From assembly GCA_963625295.1 (NCBI GenBank), contig CAVFTC010000046.1:1-15302 (forward strand): DNA of 15,302 nucleotides, given 5' to 3'. Position 1 is the first letter of the stretch. Every line of letters starts with the position of its first letter. The DNA is from CAG-488 sp963625295. Lineage in GTDB: Bacteria > Bacillota > Clostridia > Oscillospirales > Acutalibacteraceae. The position numbers and the translations under genes were made by a program. The notes under the pieces are model-generated. The model did not search any database, had not been told where the DNA came from, and saw nothing but the letters and a program-made list of their open reading frames with translations. Below are positions 1-6,490 of the stretch, piece after piece.

Positions 1-25
1 AATCGGAATTTGCGGATGTGACAAA

Positions 26-544
26 ATGGAAAAAGGAAAGATAATTATTTTGAACGGTGTCTCAAGTTCAGGAAAATCGACATTAGCTAAGGTTCTACAA
101 GATTGTTCTCCTATCCCACTGTATAAACTCGATATAGATGATTTTATTCTAATGGCACCGGATAAGTTTAACGATTACGCGAATAATGATTTTTCTGTAC
201 AGTATGCTCTTGCATCTAAATTTTTTCATGTTGTTAAACTGATCTCAGATTTTGGACTTTCCATAGTAGCGCCTTATATGTTTTTCAAAAACAGTGATTC
301 TTTGAGTGAGTGTAGACAATTGTTAGATGGATATTCGGTTTTAGTTGTTAATGTGATCTGCCCTACAGAAGAACTCCGGAAAAGAGAGATAAAAAGAGGA
401 AACAGAACTATAGGTAGTGCCGTTAGTCAGTTGCAACTATTGGAAACAAATTTTGACAATTGTCTGTTTGTTGATAATTATGTGAATTCTAACGAGCTAT
501 GTGCGGATACTATAATTAAGTCACTGTTTATTAGCTGTGAATAA
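26..544 (+). CDS. Chloramphenicol phosphotransferase-like P-loop kinase
   Basis: A 172-residue P-loop protein. The Walker A motif GVSSSGKST lies at about residues 11-19 after a hydrophobic strand (IIILN). LDIDDFI at about 35-41 matches the place where chloramphenicol 3-O-phosphotransferase of Streptomyces venezuelae carries its catalytic Asp. A later segment, VICPTEELRKREIKRGNR, fits the Arg-rich lid of that family. Length is normal for the family (about 175-180). Known members phosphorylate chloramphenicol, but most clostridial homologues have no tested substrate, so drug resistance should not be assumed. The gene is visibly AT-richer than the genes to its right and lies on the 3' side of the tRNA-Thr gene, which may mean it arrived by transfer. 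The start at 26 has only a weak ribosome site (GGATGTG). Confidence 0.75.
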   Translation: MEKGKIIILNGVSSSGKSTLAKVLQDCSPIPLYKLDIDDFILMAPDKFNDYANNDFSVQYALASKFFHVVKLISDFGLSIVAPYMFFKNSDSLSECRQLLDGYSVLVVNVICPTEELRKREIKRGNRTIGSAVSQLQLLETNFDNCLFVDNYVNSNELCADTIIKSLFISCE

Positions 545-600
545 GAGACTAACAACTTTCGGTTTATCAACTTGCCCTTTGATTTTTAAGGTGCTTTTTT

Positions 601-783
601 ATGCCCTTTTTTAGAAAGCGTCGGGGCAGAACCGACAAAGGGTATCATTACCAGACTGTCGGCGGTCTTAATAATGCCGAAATCCGCAGGGTGCGAGCAT
701 CATCCTTAACAACACAAACTTATCCCCGGATTATCACTTTAACAGTGGTAGTCCGGAGGTTTTTGCGTTTATGGGGAGTGTAA
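601..783 (+). CDS. Doubtful 60-residue Arg-rich ORF
   Basis: An ORF of 60 codons with an AAGGTG ribosome-site-like sequence 7 bases before its ATG. The product would be small and very basic (MPFFRKRRGRTDKGYHYQTV at its start), with no recognised domain. Two base-paired structures lie inside the ORF (632-662 and 726-756), and the second contains G-U pairs. That pattern suits a structured RNA or a dispersed intergenic element better than a protein. It is listed because a translation signal is present; the coding status is uncertain. Confidence 0.25.
   Translation: MPFFRKRRGRTDKGYHYQTVGGLNNAEIRRVRASSLTTQTYPRIITLTVVVRRFLRLWGV
632..756 (+). other. Hairpin-rich noncoding element
   Basis: Two hairpins read on the plus strand. 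In the first, CCGACA (632-637) pairs with TGTCGG (657-662), with an inner GGTA/TACC stem (641-644/649-652) closing a TCAT loop. In the second, CCGGATTATCACT (726-738) pairs with AGTGGTAGTCCGG (744-756) around a 5-base loop: 13 continuous pairs, two of them G-U. The wobble pairs would be broken on the opposite strand, which suggests a plus-strand RNA. There is no clear promoter and no U-tract after the second hairpin. It could be an RNA gene, a leader, or a repeated intergenic element; no family was recognised. Confidence 0.4.
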
Positions 784-821
784 AAATGACTGCAATACGG
801 TTTAATTTAGGTTAATTTCAG

Positions 822-890
822 ATTAAGCCAATTTTGCTGCAAAATGTCAAAATGTTGATTTTGCGCCGTTTTTGGCAAAATCAGCTTAAT
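822..890. repeat. Nested inverted repeats built on ATTTTGC/GCAAAAT
   Basis: ATTTTGC (831-837, 858-864) alternates with its complement GCAAAAT (839-845, 875-881). This gives a tight palindrome (831-845), a 9-bp hairpin TGATTTTGC/GCAAAATCA (856-864/875-883), and a longer imperfect stem (822-837/875-890, 14 of 16 positions paired). The last two share the same 3' arm and exclude each other. Neither strand carries a good U-tract right after the stems, so a terminator role is not supported. The rest of 545-900 shows no gene apart from the doubtful ORF. Confidence 0.55.
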
Positions 891-894
891 TCAG

Positions 895-928
895 ACAAAA
901 CAAAAAGACAGGTAAAAACCTGCCTTTT
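895..928 (-). terminator. Intrinsic terminator of tRNA-Thr
   Basis: On the minus strand AAAAGGCAGGT pairs with ACCTGTCTTTT around a TTTT loop (plus-strand arms 903-913 and 918-928), with one G-U pair. A U-rich run follows (TTTTTGTTTTG). The stem begins at the last base of the tRNA CCA end, so the terminator directly abuts the gene. Confidence 0.85.
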
Positions 929-1003
929 GGAGCTGCTAACCGGACTCGAACCGGTGACCTCATCCTTACCAAGGATGTGCTCTACCACCTGAGCCATAGC
1001 AGC
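928..1003 (-). tRNA. tRNA-Thr (anticodon GGT)
   Basis: The minus strand folds into a full cloverleaf. The acceptor stem GCTGCTA/TAGCAGC is closed by discriminator T and an encoded CCA (928-930). The D arm is GCTC/GAGC, the anticodon stem is CATCC/GGATG with loop TTGGTAA (anticodon GGT, Thr), and the T arm is ACCGG/CCGGT with loop TTCGAGT. All stems pair. Its 3' end faces the AT-rich left part of the window, the side on which tRNA-integrating elements would sit. Confidence 0.97.
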
Positions 1004-1020
1004 GTGTCACAACGCATATT

Positions 1021-1049
1021 ATATTATCATATTGAGATTGCATTGTCAA
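1021..1049 (-). promoter_or_regulatory. Housekeeping promoter of tRNA-Thr
   Basis: On the minus strand a perfect -35 TTGACA (1044-1049) is followed after 17 bases by -10 TAATAT (1021-1026). The predicted start is about 8-10 bases before the mature tRNA 5' end. Confidence 0.85.
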
Positions 1050-1195
1050 GTGTTTTTGAATATAAAATTTATCTGCGTTGTAAAATTTAAGGCAGGCTTT
1101 TTGGCGGGTAGATATAGATTTTTTTTATGGCTTGTGATAAAATAATACTATGATGTTAAAGTGATGTCATACAAATTGCCTAAGGGGAGCTTTTA

Positions 1196-2230
1196 ATGGA
1201 CGGTTTATATATAAGTGTGATTTTGCCGAATGTGTCCGACGGGGACAGACTTGCCGGATATCTGGATAATATTTTTTCGCAGGGCATGGAGGTCGAGGCG
1301 CTGATTTGTGACAAAATAGACCCCGATAAGCTCTCAAATCTTGATGAAAAAATTCTTGCCAAGGTCAAGGTGTTTCCTTCCCGCGACAAGGCGGCTGTGC
1401 TGAAAAAAGCAATTTGCGACGCCGAGGGCGAATATATTCTTTTTTCAGATGTTGGAATGACTTATTCCTGTGATGCGTTTGCGGCGATGCTTGCACGGGG
1501 AGCTTGCGCTTTTAACGGCGCTTCTGCCGACGGTAATTTGTTTTCTGCAGGCTTTTCCTTTGATGAGATTGCGTCGAAAAACGGTTATTTTTGCTGCTTG
1601 ATGAAAAACGAAACAATAAAAAACAATCAAATTATGCCCGTCAGCGGAACTGCTTTTTCAATCATGAACATGATTGCCGACTATGCACGCTATGACGAGA
1701 TAACGGTCATTCATGAAAGCCTGTTCAACATTGCTGATTTACCCGAGGCTTCTGCCGATGCGGCAGATATTGCAGGTCTTGAAAATTATTCGTGGCTCTT
1801 TTCTCAGACGGTGAGCGACCGTGTTACGCTTTTTTATATTCGCAATGTCATGTCGGTTTTCGGCTCGTGCGAGCATAAGGAGAGCTTTGAAATGCTCAAA
1901 GCCGTTTTGCTCCCGTTTATGGGCGACTATGCCGTGTGCGCATGGTTCAAGGAGGCTTACGGCTGGAACGCCGAGCTTCTTAAAACGGATATAAGCATTG
2001 AGGATTTTCGCAGGCTCGGAACGAATGTAAAATACTCCGAGGTTGTCATGCCGATAAAGGCAAAGGACGCTGTTGTCAGCTTTTATTTCGGAAAGTTCGG
2101 AAAAGCCGTACTCAAGCAGTGCCTTTTTGCCAATCTCTATTATAAAGCGTATTGCATGAAGCCGGGCTTGCTGAGGGACAAGCTCTGTGAATTCTTCAAG
2201 CGCAGGCTTGGAGGTGACTTCAATGCCTGA
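1196..2230 (+). CDS. Degenerate GT-A/GT2-like glycosyltransferase
   Basis: A 344-residue protein. The N-terminal 100 residues keep the outline of a GT2 nucleotide-sugar domain: ISVILPNVS at about 6-14, a strand ending LICD at 36-39, and GEYILFSDVG at about 78-87 where active enzymes carry DxDD. The usual DDGS motif is replaced by CDKIDPD, and SDVG lacks the normal metal-binding acidic pair. Catalysis by the classic mechanism is therefore doubtful, and the protein may be a partner or regulator of the next gene. The remainder (about 110-344) shows no recognised domain. The start is supported by AAGGGGAGC a few bases before ATG. Its stop overlaps the start of the next gene, which suggests translational coupling in one operon, probably for surface polysaccharide or teichoic-acid-like polymers. 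No convincing promoter was found in 1060-1190. Confidence 0.65.
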   Translation: MDGLYISVILPNVSDGDRLAGYLDNIFSQGMEVEALICDKIDPDKLSNLDEKILAKVKVFPSRDKAAVLKKAICDAEGEYILFSDVGMTYSCDAFAAMLARGACAFNGASADGNLFSAGFSFDEIASKNGYFCCLMKNETIKNNQIMPVSGTAFSIMNMIADYARYDEITVIHESLFNIADLPEASADAADIAGLENYSWLFSQTVSDRVTLFYIRNVMSVFGSCEHKESFEMLKAVLLPFMGDYAVCAWFKEAYGWNAELLKTDISIEDFRRLGTNVKYSEVVMPIKAKDAVVSFYFGKFGKAVLKQCLFANLYYKAYCMKPGLLRDKLCEFFKRRLGGDFNA

Positions 2231-3488
2231 ATATAAGGCGACGGTGATTGTTCCCGTTTATAATGTTGAAAAATATGTCGAAAGCTGTTTGCTTTCCCTG
2301 ACAGAGCAAACGATCGGGTTTGAAAGCATTGAGGTGCTGCTCGTCAACGATGGTTCGACCGACGGCAGCGAAGCGATTTGCCGAAGCTTTGCCGATAAAT
2401 ATAAAAATGTCGTTCTTTATTCAAAGGAAAACGAAGGCCTTTCCAAGACGAGAAATTACGCACTTTCGAGGGCGAACGGAAAATATATTTTCTTCCTTGA
2501 TTCCGACGACAGGCTCAGAGCGGACACGATCAAAGCCGTAACGGATTTTTTTGATACGGTTTATGACGAGGTTGATCTTGTCACATACAGAATAATTCAA
2601 TATTACAATAATGCTCCCGTTATCACGCATTACAGATATCGTACGCTTTTGAAAAGCGGTGTTTACGATTTGACCGATCCGGAGAACAGGTTTATTACTC
2701 AAACGAATATCAACATCTGTATCAAAAACAGGGAAGAGGATAACCTTCTTTTTGACACAACGCCGAATTTTCACCATGAGGACGAAAAGTATTGCTGCGA
2801 TATCCTTAAAAGAAAGATGAAAATCGGATTTTGTGATAAGGGCGAGTATATATACAACCGTGACAACATGGAAAGCATTGTTTCGTCAAAGTTTTTGCCG
2901 GAGAATATTTTTGACACTTCAATGGATTTTTATGAGCAGCTTTTTAGCAGCTTCGGCAGCTTCGTTCCGACTTATTTTCAGGGAATAGTGTTTAATGATT
3001 TGCGCTGGAAGCTAAAGGACGGCAAGCTGCTGCCGATTTATCTTGAGGGTGAGGAGTGGAAAAAAGCGAATGAGCGAATCGACCGCCTGCTTGCAAGAAT
3101 TGATGAGGACACAATTGTTTTGCACCCGTCGGTGCCCGAATGTCACCGTTTTTATTGGCTTATGCGCCGACCGAACAGCCATCCTGTCGTGCTTTGCGAA
3201 GACGGTAAAATAAGCATTGTTCTAAACGGCAGAGAGCTTTTTTCATCGAAAACGATCAAGCTTGATGTCAAAAACGGCAGAGCAAGGCTTATGTCGCCTG
3301 CGTTCTTCTTCCTGCGAAAGGGTCAGGTCAAGGTTTTAAATAACGGAAAAGCCGTTGATTTCAGCTTTGAAAGGAACATGAAAAATACAGATATGACTGA
3401 TTTTATGCCAAGCTTTGATATTGATGAAAGTACAGAAAACAATTTCATCATTGTTGTTAATTCAAAAGAGTATAGTTGTTCAAAATAA
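2223..3488 (+). CDS. GT2 family glycosyltransferase
   Basis: A 421-residue enzyme with canonical GT2 motifs: VIVPVYNVEKYVESCL at 8-23, VNDGSTDGS at 41-49 (nucleotide binding), NEGLSKTRN at 70-78, and FLDSDDRL at 91-98 (the DxD metal site). It should transfer a sugar from a nucleotide sugar to a surface polymer on the cytoplasmic side. A predicted beta-rich C-terminal region (about 300-421) has no certain match and resembles accessory domains of wall-polymer transferases. No transmembrane segment is seen. The start chosen here, rather than the longer ORF from 2187, is the ATG with GGAGGT 8 bases upstream. It overlaps the upstream stop by 8 bases. A strong hairpin follows the stop. Confidence 0.85.
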   Translation: MPEYKATVIVPVYNVEKYVESCLLSLTEQTIGFESIEVLLVNDGSTDGSEAICRSFADKYKNVVLYSKENEGLSKTRNYALSRANGKYIFFLDSDDRLRADTIKAVTDFFDTVYDEVDLVTYRIIQYYNNAPVITHYRYRTLLKSGVYDLTDPENRFITQTNINICIKNREEDNLLFDTTPNFHHEDEKYCCDILKRKMKIGFCDKGEYIYNRDNMESIVSSKFLPENIFDTSMDFYEQLFSSFGSFVPTYFQGIVFNDLRWKLKDGKLLPIYLEGEEWKKANERIDRLLARIDEDTIVLHPSVPECHRFYWLMRRPNSHPVVLCEDGKISIVLNGRELFSSKTIKLDVKNGRARLMSPAFFFLRKGQVKVLNNGKAVDFSFERNMKNTDMTDFMPSFDIDESTENNFIIVVNSKEYSCSK

Positions 3489-3494
3489 AAATTG

Positions 3495-3526
3495 CCGCAG
3501 GCTTTGACGAGAATCAAGGCCTGCGG
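3495..3526. terminator. Bidirectional terminator between convergent units
   Basis: CCGCAGGC pairs with GCCTGCGG, and an inner TTGA/TCAA stem extends the hairpin. On the minus strand it is followed by AATTTTTATTTT; on the plus strand by the weaker TGTTGTTTT. It sits between the glycosyltransferase stop and the last gene of the phage-like cassette, so it can end both. The cassette therefore has a defined 3' boundary. Confidence 0.8.
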
Positions 3527-3538
3527 TGTTGTTTTAGC

Positions 3539-4375
3539 TTATTTGTAAGCTATATAAATGTATGATGTTCCTGCGCTGTTGAAGTCGCTTGTTACATTGC
3601 CCGAGGTGTCGGCGGCAACCTTAAATCCGGTTGAGGTGAGCGAAAGTCCCTGTGAAGCGAGGGATTCGTTTGCCATCGCCATGAAGCTTTTGCAGGTGCT
3701 CTTTGTGAAATCGACTGTGACGGCAGGCTTTCCGGCTGCCATGAGAATGACAAGCTGAGGCTTGAAGCCGAGGGTAAGAGAGCGGGAGGACGAACCGTTG
3801 CCGATATAAAAGCCGGCAGCGAACGGGGCGTTCCATTTGCTTTTGTCCTCGGCAGTTACATGGATCACATCGTTTCTGATGTGGCTGCCGCAGAGAAGCT
3901 CCTTGTCAAGAAAGCTTGCAAAGTTTTCGTCGGTGCTTACGGCAGGGCAGAAGTCTGCGTTCATCAGAAACCAGCCGGTCATTATGAGCGCATCCGTGTC
4001 ACGGTCCGAGGTGATGTCGTCGCAGCCGGATTTTTCTATGTTCAGGTTGGTTCTGAAGGTCAGAGCGTCGGCGATCCTCGTGAAAATATCGTGGCACGCC
4101 TGACCGCCCTTTGAGAAGGGAACGCAAATGCTGAGATTTGCTTTTATCATCGCCGTGCGGCAGTATTCCTGCTTTTCGAGCACACCGTCGTCATTGGCAA
4201 CGAATTTGTCTGTGATTTCGATGTTTTCTATTCCGACGGCAACGATGGCTTTCCTCAACGGAACAGCCTTGTTTATCGGCGGATATTCAACAAAGAAGGT
4301 CAGATCCGCCATGTCCTCCTGTTTGCCGAGCCACTCGACGATTCTTATCGGAAGTGAAACTATACTGTCCATCAT
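3539..4375 (-). CDS. Neck/tail-terminator-like protein fused to fibre-like domain
   Basis: A 278-residue protein and the last gene of the cassette. Residues 1-145 resemble small phage neck or tail-terminator proteins in size and position; this is a weak assignment. Residues 172-182 (HVTAEDKSKWN) match a linker motif common in phage tail fibres. Residues 187-278 (from AGFYIGNGSSSRSLTLGF to SAGTSYIYIAYK) resemble the beta-sandwich domain at the ends of fibres and receptor-binding proteins. The gene overlaps the previous stop as ATGATG. GGAGG lies 4 bases before the first ATG and 7 before the second (4372), so the second may be the true start. Joining a connector-like part to a display-like part in one polypeptide is unusual. 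No tail tube, tape-measure or baseplate gene follows. Confidence 0.6.
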   Translation of the reverse strand: MMDSIVSLPIRIVEWLGKQEDMADLTFFVEYPPINKAVPLRKAIVAVGIENIEITDKFVANDDGVLEKQEYCRTAMIKANLSICVPFSKGGQACHDIFTRIADALTFRTNLNIEKSGCDDITSDRDTDALIMTGWFLMNADFCPAVSTDENFASFLDKELLCGSHIRNDVIHVTAEDKSKWNAPFAAGFYIGNGSSSRSLTLGFKPQLVILMAAGKPAVTVDFTKSTCKSFMAMANESLASQGLSLTSTGFKVAADTSGNVTSDFNSAGTSYIYIAYK

Positions 4376-4701
4376 TCAACCTCCACAATTTCTCTGATTA
4401 TTGCCCAGATGTAAATTACCTCATTTTTCAGGTATACCTTTTCGCAGCGGTCAACGGTGTATTTCTTTCCGTTTGATTCAATGTAGCAGTCATTTTTTTC
4501 GGGATTGTGGCTCGGAGGACCGATATAAAGATAATGCCCCTGACTGTTGAAGCCGATAACGGTGTTTACGCCGTTGAGGTACATCTTGTTCTTATATCTC
4601 AGCGGCTGAATGAATGCGCCGAAGATAGGGCTGCTCCAGCCGGCGTCGGTCTTGAGAGAAACCTCCTGACCGTATTTTTCAAACATTGAATTGAGCGTCA
4701 T
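4372..4701 (-). CDS. Small head-closure/neck-like protein
   Basis: A 109-residue protein in the slot where tailed phages encode the head-closure or second connector protein. The predicted fold is mostly beta strands (GVNTVIGFNSQGHYLYIGPP in the middle), which agrees with SPP1 gp16-like stoppers, but no signature motif proves it. Its ATG overlaps the upstream stop as ATGA, indicating coupled translation. The function is inferred mainly from gene order. Confidence 0.5.
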   Translation of the reverse strand: MTLNSMFEKYGQEVSLKTDAGWSSPIFGAFIQPLRYKNKMYLNGVNTVIGFNSQGHYLYIGPPSHNPEKNDCYIESNGKKYTVDRCEKVYLKNEVIYIWAIIREIVEVE

Positions 4702-5087
4702 TTTTCGTCACCCTTGATTTGATTGAAGGCGAAGCCCTCGTCCTTGCAAAGCGGAATAATTTCCGTTAACTTTTTATCGTAAAAATCCTTTGCCCGCTCA
4801 AGCAGATCTGTTGTCGCATTGCTCTCCTGCTCTATGCTTACATCGCCTACCTTGAAGCTTGTAATGCTCGCTTCGTTCTCAACCGAGCTTTTTTTAAGCG
4901 CAAGCTTATAGTAAGCAAGTCCTGCTGCTGCGGCAACGATGCGAAAATCCTCTTTGTCTGCGTCGGGCTTCAGCTTTGACTCGATCTCTTTGATACAGGA
5001 GCGGCATAAAGGAAGAATTTTTTCTTCCTTGTATGCCGAAATGTCCGTTAGCTCGCCGAGATAGTCCTTAACTTCCCAGCAGCTCAT
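4698..5087 (-). CDS. Head-tail connector (adaptor)-like protein
   Basis: A 129-residue, largely helical acidic protein directly after the capsid gene. Size, predicted helices and position match the adaptor that binds under the portal in HK97/SPP1-type phages (gp6/gp15-like). The segment IVAAAAGLAYYKLALKK (about 46-62) is a typical amphipathic core helix. The start is UAAUG-coupled to the capsid stop (1-base overlap), with almost no ribosome site of its own, so translation probably depends on re-initiation. The family assignment rests on context. Confidence 0.55.
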   Translation of the reverse strand: MSCWEVKDYLGELTDISAYKEEKILPLCRSCIKEIESKLKPDADKEDFRIVAAAAGLAYYKLALKKSSVENEASITSFKVGDVSIEQESNATTDLLERAKDFYDKKLTEIIPLCKDEGFAFNQIKGDEK

Positions 5088-6133
5088 TATATCTCAGTTG
5101 ACTGGTCAAGCGAACCGGTTGAGATCTCGGCAGGAGAGAGAGTCTTAACTGCGTCGGGGAGAATTTTAGCAAAGCCGGTGATCGATGTTATTGCAATCTG
5201 CTCAAGCTGACGGTCAACGAGCTTGCCGTAGTCTGTTTCAACATCTCCGACCTTAACCATCTCAAGCGCACAGCTCTTGTCAAGACCGATCATCATGTTT
5301 TTCTTTGTAACATGAGAGGACTTGATGAGGTTTGCACCGAACGGGGTAATGAGCTTGCCCGTACCGTGGAAATTAAGACCGGCTGCGGCGTCTCTGAACT
5401 CAGTCATCTTGAGCACGGACGCCGTAACATCCGGAGACGCAAGAATCGTATTAAGCTCATAAGGAGCGAACTTGTTCCAGAAATCAACAAGGTCGTCGTA
5501 TGTGTAGTTATCGCCGGCAAGAGCGCAGGCGGTTGCCTTGTTGTTTCCGCCGTCACCGTTGATGAGAACATCGACTGCGTCTGCCATGAGGCTCTGGGCA
5601 AGGTATGAACCGATTCTCTTGAGTGCAATCGAAACAACATCAAGACGCTGGAAGCGAAGCACATCGTATGAGGTGGTGATCATTCTGCCTCTTTTCTTCA
5701 GTCGGATCGTTCTGTCGCTTACGGTGAAATCTGCGGTTGCAAGGGTGTCGCCCTCCTTGAGAACCTTCATTTCGGCATTTGCCGAGGTCATCTCAAGGTT
5801 CATTGCACGGTAATCGAGGGAGTCGATATTTGTTGTTGCCGCAATGATGTCGGGCAGGAAGCTTGCCTCGTCCATGCCGTAGCGTACGGCTCTTGAAATA
5901 TACTCCGGGAAGAGCACTGCTGCGTCGCTCGTCTGGAAAAACTTGCCGACAACAGAGCTGTCCGAGCCTTGTGGCTTGATGCCGAAACGCTTGAGCTGAC
6001 GCTGGTATGCGTCAAGACCCTCAAGGTCGGTGCCTCTGTAATTCTCCGAGGGATCAAGACCCTCCAATACCTGTGTAAAGCTGCGGCCTGTGCCGTACAT
6101 TCCTTTCTCAAGTCTTAAATTATCAAAACCCAT
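5087..6133 (-). CDS. HK97-fold major capsid protein
   Basis: A 348-residue protein. About 60 N-terminal residues form a variable arm. Next comes SVVGKFFQTSDAAVLFPEYI, typical for the start of the HK97 core. An E-loop-like segment lies around 120-150 (EGDTLATADFTVSDRTIRLK), followed by the long spine helix (SIALKRIGSYLAQSLMADAV). The A-domain region YELNTILASPDVTASVLK and a predicted beta-rich end follow. It should assemble the icosahedral shell that the portal and terminase fill. The absence of a long cleavable delta domain fits a separate scaffold. It has the best ribosome site of the cassette and overlaps the next gene by one base. An encapsulin is the alternative HK97-fold protein, but the terminase, portal and protease neighbours argue for a phage-type capsid. 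Confidence 0.88.
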   Translation of the reverse strand: MGFDNLRLEKGMYGTGRSFTQVLEGLDPSENYRGTDLEGLDAYQRQLKRFGIKPQGSDSSVVGKFFQTSDAAVLFPEYISRAVRYGMDEASFLPDIIAATTNIDSLDYRAMNLEMTSANAEMKVLKEGDTLATADFTVSDRTIRLKKRGRMITTSYDVLRFQRLDVVSIALKRIGSYLAQSLMADAVDVLINGDGGNNKATACALAGDNYTYDDLVDFWNKFAPYELNTILASPDVTASVLKMTEFRDAAAGLNFHGTGKLITPFGANLIKSSHVTKKNMMIGLDKSCALEMVKVGDVETDYGKLVDRQLEQIAITSITGFAKILPDAVKTLSPAEISTGSLDQSTEI

Positions 6134-6140
6134 TATGAAT

Positions 6141-6147
6141 CCTCCTT
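6141..6147 (-). promoter_or_regulatory. Strong ribosome site of the capsid gene
   Basis: AAGGAGG, a perfect match to the anti-Shine-Dalgarno core, lies 7 bases before the capsid ATG. It begins within the stop codon of the protease gene (TAAGGAGG). Among the cassette genes only the capsid has such a site, as expected for the most abundant protein. Confidence 0.85.
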
Positions 6148-6490
6148 AAAATTTAAACTCATTGTTTGTGTTTGTTGTCTTTTCCTTTTTTGCTCTCAGC
6201 TGCGGCTTGATGGGGATAATATCCTCGGCCTTTTTTCTGAAAGCGTCTCTTATTTTGATAAGCTCATCCGTTTCAACTCCGGAACACATCTTTTCAATGC
6301 TTTCGCCTGAAAGCGAGGGCACTGACAGAACGGCGAATTTTGCCGTTTCCTCGGTCAGGGTGCGGCGATAGATCATGCCGTCACGAGCCTGCTTTTCGAG
6401 TGTTTTGATGTATTCGGAAAGCTGCCTTGAATCGGATTCGCTGAGCTTGACGGCATTGCCGTCCTTTATTGCCTTGATACAGTTTTCCAT
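6146..6490 (-). CDS. Nested in-frame scaffold protein (predicted)
   Basis: Within the protease gene, Met208 is preceded by AAAGGAG (6500-6506) at 9 bases, a stronger site than that of the full-length TTG start. Initiation here would give a 114-residue product beginning MENCIKAIKDG, mostly charged and predicted helical, ending EKTTNTNNEFKF. This copies the lambda C/Nu3 arrangement, where a scaffold is translated from an internal start in the protease gene. No separate scaffold gene is present between the protease and the capsid, which supports the reading. Actual use of this start is inferred. Confidence 0.5.
   Translation of the reverse strand: MENCIKAIKDGNAVKLSESDSRQLSEYIKTLEKQARDGMIYRRTLTEETAKFAVLSVPSLSGESIEKMCSGVETDELIKIRDAFRKKAEDIIPIKPQLRAKKEKTTNTNNEFKF

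Noticed and set aside
5087..6133. Encapsulin nanocompartment instead of phage capsid
   Set aside because: Encapsulins share the HK97 fold but do not come with terminase, portal and prohead protease genes.
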